DNA of 64,000 nucleotides from Paenibacillus sp. JCM 10914 (GTDB lineage: Bacteria; Bacillota; Bacilli; Paenibacillales; Paenibacillaceae). Positions 59,777-64,000 of this stretch are shown in pieces. Location: assembly GCF_001315105.1 (NCBI RefSeq), contig NZ_BAZR01000021.1, positions 33,117-97,116 on the forward strand, in the 5' to 3' direction. The notes beneath the pieces were generated by a model, which was given only the letters and a program-made list of their open reading frames with translations, was not told where the DNA came from and did not search any database. The translations under genes and the position numbers were made by a program. Every line of letters begins with the position of its first letter. Positions within the stretch are counted from its first letter, which is position 1.

Positions 59777-61570
59777 ATGATGCTTTTCGAACAATATTTA
59801 ATATTGCATGATGCACTTGCCGGAGAAACCCCGGACAAGCAAGCACAAGAAGTAACGCTGAATGATATCGCAAGGGTCTTGTTCTGTACAGTTCGCAACG
59901 CCAAGCTCGTACTCCGCAAGCTGGAGGAGCAGGGCTGGATTAACTGGAATCCAGGACGTGGCCGAGGACACCGTTCCAGACTGTCGTTTCTTGCCAACCG
60001 AACGATATTACTTCATGCGTCAGCTCAGCAGATGGCCGATAAAGGCGACTACCAAGCTGCATTTGCGTTACTGCGCGATTATGGCGATGGGATAATCAAC
60101 GAAGATTCATTTGTGGGTTGGATGAATGGGCATTTCGGCTTTTACAAAGAGGTCCAAGAGGGAGGTAACAAGTCCGAAGATTCTTTGCGACTCCCTATCT
60201 ATCGTGCCGTGGATACCTTAGACCCTGCGGAATGCGTCTACAGCTTTTCTGCCCATATGATCCAGCAAATTTTCGATAGACTCGTTTCTTATGACCGTGC
60301 CGCCGATCGTTTTACTCCAGCCATAGCTCATCATTGGGAGAGCAGTGGCGATGGTTTAGAGTGGGTATTCTATCTACGCAAAGGCATCTTTTTTCACGAT
60401 GGTACAGAATTAACTGCCGAGGATGTTAAGTTTACAATCGAAAGGCTCCAGCACGGAAAGAGGAATCGGTGGATCGTACGTGAGTTGCAACAGGTGGAAG
60501 CCGTCACCCCGCGGATCGTCAAATTTAGGTTAAAAAAACCTAACCGGATCTTCATCCGGTATCTGTGTGCCATTAGCATGTCGATATTGCCTAAGCATCT
60601 CGTTTTGAGGCATGGGGATTCATACTGGAGAAAGCCGGTGGGGACTGGACCTTTTCTTATCAAAGATTGGACGCGGGATCATCTGATCATAGAGGCTCAT
60701 TCACATTATTATCAAGGTCGCCCGCACCTGGATCGTGTTCATATCGTGATTATGCCGGAGGACGCGGCCCATTGCGAAGTAAGTTGGCAGCAATTGCTTC
60801 AATATCCTGATGGATCAAGCACAAACAGCGAAGTAGATAATATTCGCACCGTTCAGTCAGCCAATGCAAACCGTACGAGTATAATGAAGTGGAATATGAA
60901 CAAGGCTGGGCCACATCAATGGATTCAATTCAGAATGGCCTTTGATCTGATACTGGACCGAGAAGGGATGATCAAGGAATGGGAATTACCCGGTTTATCG
61001 CCAGCTCATGGATACTTCTTGAATGATCAGGCATACGATGAACAAGCCAGGTTTGATCCCGAACAAGCCCAAAGGTTATTAACCGAGGCAGGTTATGATG
61101 GTGCGCCCATCGTAATGGGGTGTACCGCTTTCCATATGAAGGATGCAGAATGGATTCAGAAGCAGTGTGCCAGCATCGGTATTCCGATCATTCTTCGCGA
61201 AGAGAAGATGGAGCAGATACTTCGTCTTGACGTGATGAGAGAGATGGACTGTATCTTGTATGCGCTAGTGTTACCAGGGGAAGAAGTGTGTCTGATCGAA
61301 CATTATGAGCAAGAAGGAAGTTTCGGCAAAGAACTGACAGAACGAGAACTCCATGATTGGATAATCACATGTATCGATGATACACTCGCATCCACAACTG
61401 GTATGGAACGTCTTGACATCTTGGCTAACATAGAAAAAAAGCTGCTCCAGGAAGTAGAAATCCATTTCTTGACCCATTCGAAATCCTACGTCTATTCGCA
61501 TACCTCCTATCGGGGCGTAATGCTCAACGATTTGGGGTGGCTGGACTTTAGGCAAATATGGCGGGATTAA
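59777..61570 (+). CDS. SgrR-like transcriptional regulator with solute-binding domain
   Basis: About 597 residues from ATG 59777 (or 59780) after AAGGAGGGG. An N-terminal winged helix (TLNDIARVLFCTVRNAKLVLRKLEEQGWINW) is fused to an SBP_bac_5 domain: LPIYRAVDTLDPAECVYSFSAHMIQQIFDRLVSYD, GLEWVFYLRKGIFFHDG, LTAEDVKFTIERL and WRKPVGTGPFLIKDW. There is no signal peptide, so the binding fold acts in the cytoplasm as a ligand sensor. In E. coli SgrR this plan controls the response to sugar-phosphate stress. Nearby genes give no clear target. Confidence 0.88.
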   Translation: MMLFEQYLILHDALAGETPDKQAQEVTLNDIARVLFCTVRNAKLVLRKLEEQGWINWNPGRGRGHRSRLSFLANRTILLHASAQQMADKGDYQAAFALLRDYGDGIINEDSFVGWMNGHFGFYKEVQEGGNKSEDSLRLPIYRAVDTLDPAECVYSFSAHMIQQIFDRLVSYDRAADRFTPAIAHHWESSGDGLEWVFYLRKGIFFHDGTELTAEDVKFTIERLQHGKRNRWIVRELQQVEAVTPRIVKFRLKKPNRIFIRYLCAISMSILPKHLVLRHGDSYWRKPVGTGPFLIKDWTRDHLIIEAHSHYYQGRPHLDRVHIVIMPEDAAHCEVSWQQLLQYPDGSSTNSEVDNIRTVQSANANRTSIMKWNMNKAGPHQWIQFRMAFDLILDREGMIKEWELPGLSPAHGYFLNDQAYDEQARFDPEQAQRLLTEAGYDGAPIVMGCTAFHMKDAEWIQKQCASIGIPIILREEKMEQILRLDVMREMDCILYALVLPGEEVCLIEHYEQEGSFGKELTERELHDWIITCIDDTLASTTGMERLDILANIEKKLLQEVEIHFLTHSKSYVYSHTSYRGVMLNDLGWLDFRQIWRD

Positions 61571-61576
61571 ACACAG

Positions 61577-61616
61577 CAGAGCAGCCGCGATGATATCGCT
61601 GGCTGCTCTGGTATTT
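61577..61616 (+). terminator. Terminator after the SgrR-like gene
   Basis: CAGAGCAGCC (61577-61586) pairs with GGCTGCTCTG (61601-61610), with GCGA/TCGC inside, then GTATTTT. Confidence 0.8.
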
Positions 61617-61628
61617 TGATGAACCTGA

Positions 61629-61835
61629 TTAGTCCCCTCTGGATCTCCGATTGCCCGATAACGCGTGAAAGACATCTTTCATACGAACTTTTAAGGGGAC
61701 ACGCTCGGCTTTATGGACCTCTTGGAATCTTTCCCATGAAGTATGAGCTAGTAATTTCCTATCTTCGAGTCGCCTCCATTCAGCTAATTGAAATTCTATT
61801 AATTTCTCCATAATATACATGTTGTTGCTGTCCAT
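61629..61835 (-). CDS. Hypothetical small charged protein
   Basis: 68 residues from ATG 61835 with AGGAGGTCCTC directly upstream. All-helical, highly charged composition (EKLIEFQLAEWRRLEDRKLL, VPLKVRMKDVFHAL), ending in a basic tail GNRRSRGD. Soluble. Convergent with the SgrR-like gene and transcribed in the same direction as the CDF gene, 130 nt away. No family recognised. Confidence 0.6.
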   Translation of the reverse strand: MDSNNMYIMEKLIEFQLAEWRRLEDRKLLAHTSWERFQEVHKAERVPLKVRMKDVFHALSGNRRSRGD

Positions 61836-61966
61836 GAGGACCTCCTGAACAAGATACTCGGATTTCACTTGAGTTCATGTGATATATCTTGCTCATTTCA
61901 TTATGAGGTCCCACCGAACTTGTAAAAAGTGTAAACCTGCGTACTTTGATTTCCCCTTTATTCACG

Positions 61967-62892
61967 TTATACATGAATTTTCTTATGCATAATGGATTCA
62001 TTCTCTACCTGTATCGTCACATGCGATAGACCGAACTCCTCTTCAAGCTTATGGATGGCTTGCTGCAGCACGGTATAGCTATTCGCAGTGTCAGTCACCA
62101 CGAGGTGGCAGGTAAAGGATTCAAAGCTTGAGGTAATCGTCCAAATATGCACATCATGAATGCTCTTAACACCGTCGATGGCAAGCAACGATTGCTTAAC
62201 GGAATCGGTATCCATGTGCCCAGGCGCGCCTTCCATCAATATGTGTACCGTGTTCTGGATAATTCTCCAAGCGCTTCGAAGAATAAGAACCGCTACAAGG
62301 ATGGAGATGATCGGATCTGCGATGTACCATCCGAAGAGCATCATGATGATGCCTGCCAGAATAGCTCCTACCGAACCGAGGGCGTCTCCTATGACATGAA
62401 GGTACGCACTGCGCATATTCATATTATCCTTAACATCCCCTGTCCGCATCAGGAACCAGGCGCTGATTAGATTGGCAAGTAATCCTACGATTGCGATAAG
62501 CATCATGCTGCCGCTGGCGACCGTAGGAGGGTCGTCGAAGCGGCGAATGGCTTCCCAGACAATAAATCCTGCAATAATGAATAAGCTACGCCATTGATAA
62601 GTGCTGCTAATATCTCCAGTCGATAGTATCCAAAGGTTCTGCGAGCAGAGACCGGCTTGGCTGCAAACCACATGGCAATCAAGCTCAGCAGCAAAGCACT
62701 CGCATCGCTTAGCATATGTCCTGCATCCGATAGCAGAGCGAGGCTGCCTGTTAATAGACCACCAACGAATTCAAGAAACATAATACCGGTTGTGATCACG
62801 AACGCGATAATCAGTGCCTTTTTATTACCGGATCGCGCATGATCGTGATGTTGGTGATTGTGACTGCGTACTTCCTTATTGTGATGATGCAT
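61967..62892 (-). CDS. Cation diffusion facilitator, CzcD/ZitB-like (frame broken once)
   Basis: About 308 residues after repair, from ATG 62892 after AAGGTGG. The N-terminal tail is His-rich (MHHHNKE, HNHQHHDHARS). Six membrane helices: ALIIAFVITTGIMFLEFVGG, then LLSDAGHMLSDASALLLSLIAMWFA with the HxxxD zinc site of helix II, and YLHVIGDALGSVGAILAGIIM with HxxxD of helix V. The C-terminal cytoplasmic domain has IHDVHIWTITSSF. A base is missing near 62585-62589, so the frame ends early after NGVA; adding one gives NGVALFIIAGFIVWEA. Exports Zn, Co or Cd by antiport. Probably an assembly indel. Confidence 0.9.
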
Positions 62893-62912
62893 GGAAGATC
62901 CACCTTTCTTAA

Positions 62913-62934
62913 TATATGAACACATGCTCATATA
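62913..62934. promoter_or_regulatory. ArsR/SmtB (CzrA-type) metal-responsive operator
   Basis: TATATGAACACATGCTCATATA, an inverted repeat with arms TATATGA-CA and TG-TCATATA, closely follows the CzrA/SmtB operator form. It overlaps the expected start of the CDF transcript, downstream of TTGACA (minus strand 62967-62962) and a TAATAT-type -10 box. No ArsR-family gene is present in this window. Confidence 0.65.
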
Positions 62935-63097
62935 TAATATTAACATGCAGATATAGGTAATTGTCAATGTAAATGCTCATTCATAATTGAATTTTATATT
63001 TTCTGAGCGGATCGTCTTCGGGTATGATTATTAAAGTACACCATTCTTTCGAAAATATTTTTTAACTAATATTCATTTACATAAGGAGAAGATATCA

Positions 63098-64000
63098 ATG
63101 AGTAAGCCTGTTCAATCTTTAGGCGAAGCTTCGCTAGTACAGCCTATCCATTAATCGGACATAGCCGGAGGAATGTAAATGTATTACTGGAGTCGTTCAA
63201 CTCCATCGATGGAGAACAGTTTAGCGATATGTATGGCAATGGTGCAGTTATAGAGGAATTTCAAAGTCAGATTGCGGACGAGCTTGGTATGGAGACGGCT
63301 GTATTTTTTCCTACAGGTACAATGGCTCAGCAAATCGCGCTTCGCATCTGGTGTGATGAGATTGGGATCAATCAGGTCGCATATCATCCACTATGCCATT
63401 TGGAGATTCACGAAGAAGACGGCCTAAAGGAATTGCACCATATTCACCCCATTCTTCTTGCTAATTCATCCCGTTTAATTACGTTGCAGGATATACAATC
63501 CATCGACCAAGAGATCGCCTGCCTTTTGCTGGAGTTGCCTCAGCGAGAGATGGGGGGACAGTTGCCTGCTTTTGAGGAGCTTGTTGCCATATCGGCTTAC
63601 TGCCGCGCGAAGGGGATCAAGCTTCATTTGGACGGTGCCCGCTTATTTGAAATCACCCCGTATTACAAGAAATCAGCGGCCGAGATTTGTTCCTTATTCG
63701 ATAGTGTATACGTGTCGTTCTATAAAGGGATTGGTGGCATTGCGGGTGCCATGCTGCTTGGTAGCAAAGAATTCACTACCAAGTCTAAAGTATGGAAGCG
63801 CCGGCATGGCGGGGATTTGATCAGTCTCTATCCTTACATTATTAGCTCCCAATATTATTACAATCAACGAATCGACAAGATGGAGCGATATTACAATGAG
63901 GCGGTCGAGTTAGCTGCGATGTACAATCAGTGTCCAGGAATCAATACGAGGCCTGAGGTTCCAGTATCCAACATGTTTCATGTGCACTTTGAGATAGAAA
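63098..64000 (+). CDS. Threonine aldolase-like PLP enzyme (frame broken near start, runs off the window)
   Basis: Start ATG 63098 after AAGGAGAAG. The first codons read MSKPVQSLGEA. A T is missing at 63130-63132, after which the true frame continues FASTAYPLIGHSRRN and stays open to the window end (about 300 residues seen). It carries beta-eliminating lyase landmarks: DMYGNGAVIEEFQSQIADELGM, AVFFPTGTMAQQIALRIW, HLDGARLFE, and PLP Lys in SFYKGIGGIAGAML. The enzyme probably cleaves L-threonine or L-allo-threonine, or a similar beta-hydroxy amino acid, to glycine and an aldehyde. The C terminus is missing. The break is probably an assembly indel. Confidence 0.85.

Overview
The window looks like a chromosomal segment of a spore-forming, soil-type Bacillales, most likely a Paenibacillus. 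The reasons are a GerA/GerB/GerC spore-germination operon, many YesM/YesN-type two-component systems paired with LplABC-like sugar importers, several AraC-type regulators, split glycine decarboxylase genes (gcvPA/gcvPB) and roughly balanced base composition. The genus is an inference from gene content; nothing was searched.

Layout. 1-5.4 kb: the end of a YesM-like sensor kinase, a lipoprotein sugar sensor and an mglBAC-type galactose ABC importer, which together resemble a XylFII-LytS-YesN three-component system. 5.5-8.4 kb: a stress-type short-chain dehydrogenase and an OmpR-type two-component system. 8.4-26.9 kb: a catabolic island for uronate-containing oligosaccharides: GH88 unsaturated glucuronyl hydrolase, a 4-oxalocrotonate-tautomerase-like protein, an LplBCA-like importer, a YesN/YesM pair, an SDR, two heparinase II/III-type lyases, two AraC regulators, a Gfo/Idh/MocA oxidoreductase and a GH2 enzyme with the NxK motif of beta-glucuronidases. 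The importer promoters share an upstream element, and one carries a good CcpA site. 27-33 kb: an SDR, an Rrf2 regulator and nitroreductase with paired palindromic operators, a nest of palindromic repeats, and TetR with an MMPL exporter. 33.5-39.1 kb: a large secreted beta-helix/FN3/discoidin protein, a hydrolase and a NarL-type two-component system. 39.2-46.2 kb: a nucleoside deaminase, AraC with a PhyH-HEAT fusion protein, an M15 peptidase, an arylamine N-acetyltransferase and a YcdB/YcdC-like protein.

46.3-51.5 kb holds the glycine cleavage system. gcvT-gcvPA-gcvPB and gcvH diverge, and each is preceded by its own tandem glycine riboswitch and terminator. 51.7-55.4 kb: a large-subunit catalase, then a divergent histidyl-tRNA synthetase gene. 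Its 5' leader encodes a 15-residue peptide with three consecutive histidines, followed by mutually exclusive hairpins and a strong terminator. This is the most interesting feature of the window because it looks like ribosome-mediated attenuation rather than a T-box. 55.4-59.6 kb: the ger operon behind a sigma-G-like promoter. 59.7-64 kb: an SgrR-like regulator, a small orphan gene, a CDF metal exporter behind an ArsR/SmtB-type operator, and a threonine-aldolase-like gene running off the end.

Quality. Ten genes of unrelated function carry single small frameshifts (eleven sites), several in short homopolymers, and protein similarity resumes in register after each. Consensus indels in the assembly explain this better than real gene decay, so these genes are reported as single repaired spans.
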